In this document: one piece after another, positions 4,613 to 5,109 of the stretch
How the letters are laid out: each line of letters opens with the position of its first letter
Position numbering within the stretch: the first letter of the stretch is position 1
From: Minisyncoccota bacterium
GTDB taxonomy: Bacteria; Patescibacteriota; Minisyncoccia; Phycocordibacterales; UBA2100
NCBI GenBank assembly: GCA_020058565.1
Contig: JAGVDT010000098.1
Location: 1-5,109 of the forward strand
DNA: 5,109 bases
Reading direction: 5' to 3'
The notes under the pieces: model-generated
The model's input: the letters and a program-made list of their open reading frames with translations, nothing else
What the model was told of the DNA's origin: nothing
Database searches by the model: none
Program-made: the position numbers and the translations under genes

Positions 4613-5109
4613 TTACAGTTCGCGGGAGCGGTACTGCAGAGCTTCGAGCATGTGGTCTTTTTCGATGGCTTCGGAGTTGAAGAGGTCGGCTATGGTGCGG
4701 GCGACTTTGATGGTGCGGTGGTAGCCTCGGGGTGAAAGTTTCATGCTGCGGGCAGCAGTTACCAGGGTTTCCTCGGCCAGAGGGGTTAGGTTTGCCGACT
4801 GCTCTATTTCACGGGGACCCATGTCGGCGTTGGTGGTGACATCTTTGGCATTAGTGAAACGCTCGGACTGTTTGCTCCGTGCGATTTTCACGCGTGCGCG
4901 TGCTGCAGGAGATTCGGCAGGGGCATTCCCGCGCTTTTGAGCGAGCGACTCCGGTGATATGTCGCCTACTTGGACCCAGAGGTCGATACGGTCGGCTATG
5001 GGGCCGGAGATTTTGCGGCGGTATTTTTCTACCGTGTGCGGCAGGCATGCGCAGTCACGAGTGCCGTGCTTGCCGCAGGGGCAAGGGTTAAGGGCAGCGA
5101 TAAGCATAA
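4613..5109 (-). CDS. comM: ComM/YifB family AAA+ helicase, C-terminal part
   Basis: About 164 residues of the C-terminal third; the gene continues past the right edge (E. coli ComM is about 500 residues). The Met codon at 5105-5107 is internal, not the start. Visible features are AALNPCPCG with two cysteine pairs (C-P-C and C-A-C, ten residues apart), a hallmark of the family; KISGPIADRIDLWVQV, which carries the conserved DRID of the AAA+ module; and LSPRGYHRTIKVARTIADL with the final LEALQYRS, the Mg-chelatase-type C-terminal domain. ComM is a hexameric helicase that drives branch migration during natural transformation in Vibrio and relatives. The last codons at 4613-4631 differ silently from the duplicate at 3920-3938, so this terminus may have been supplied by the inserted unit. 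The reading frame is intact. Confidence 0.93.
   Translation of the reverse strand, partial: MLIAALNPCPCGKHGTRDCACLPHTVEKYRRKISGPIADRIDLWVQVGDISPESLAQKRGNAPAESPAARARVKIARSKQSERFTNAKDVTTNADMGPREIEQSANLTPLAEETLVTAARSMKLSPRGYHRTIKVARTIADLFNSEAIEKDHMLEALQYRSREL
4632..4701. repeat. Direct repeat, right copy (inside comM)
   Basis: This is the partner of 3939-4008, offset by 693 bases, in the same orientation and in the comM reading frame. Beyond 4701 the two sequences diverge abruptly: comM continues here, while the left copy runs into the toxin gene. It marks the right border of the toxin-antitoxin unit. Confidence 0.9.

Noticed and set aside
1..5109. CRISPR array, tRNA, rRNA or recombinase gene
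   Set aside because: No regularly spaced repeats, cloverleaf or rRNA segment, and no integrase or transposase motif was seen in any frame; the only long repeat is the comM pair.

Overview
The window looks like a stretch of a small-genome bacterium, most plausibly from the Candidate Phyla Radiation (Patescibacteria, Parcubacteria-like). That placement is an inference. It rests mainly on the style of the LysM-LysM-M23 cell-wall hydrolase (an H-G-Y-N-G-V-D zinc motif and a domain that stops right at the C-terminus) next to a gene for a ComM-type helicase. No marker gene is present to confirm it. TAG, TAA and TGA all occur as ordinary stop codons.

Left part, + strand: about 280 bases without a gene hold possible promoter and leader structures. 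Next come a secreted or membrane-anchored murein endopeptidase (283-1428), a 149-base gap, and a GNAT-like acyltransferase of unknown substrate (1578-2294). A clear intrinsic terminator (2321-2348) ends this block.

Right part, - strand, all genes in one direction and read from right to left: the C-terminal third of comM (5109-4613, running off the window); a RelB/DinJ-type antitoxin and a YafQ-type RelE-superfamily toxin overlapping by 4 bases (4572-4016); a displaced duplicate of the last ~30 codons of comM (4008-3920); then a long coiled-coil protein (2583-3602, with an open 5' section reaching back to 3884 through one in-frame TAG) and a small very acidic protein (2373-2579) 3 bases behind it.

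The most interesting point is the comM 3' end. A 70-base block (69 of 70 identical) occurs at 3939-4008 and 4632-4701 and brackets the toxin-antitoxin pair. Beyond the block, both copies continue in frame to the same C-terminal residues and a stop codon, but with 7 of 19 bases changed, all silently. This is the pattern expected when an inserted unit brings its own replacement for the end of the gene it enters. The 693-base unit (toxin-antitoxin plus a comM end) therefore looks like a cassette inserted at the 3' end of comM without damaging it. The coiled-coil pair next to the older comM end may be an earlier arrival of the same kind. Both cargo sets start with a TATACT -10 box only 6-7 bases before the ATG, right behind a comM stop codon, which suggests leaderless transcripts.
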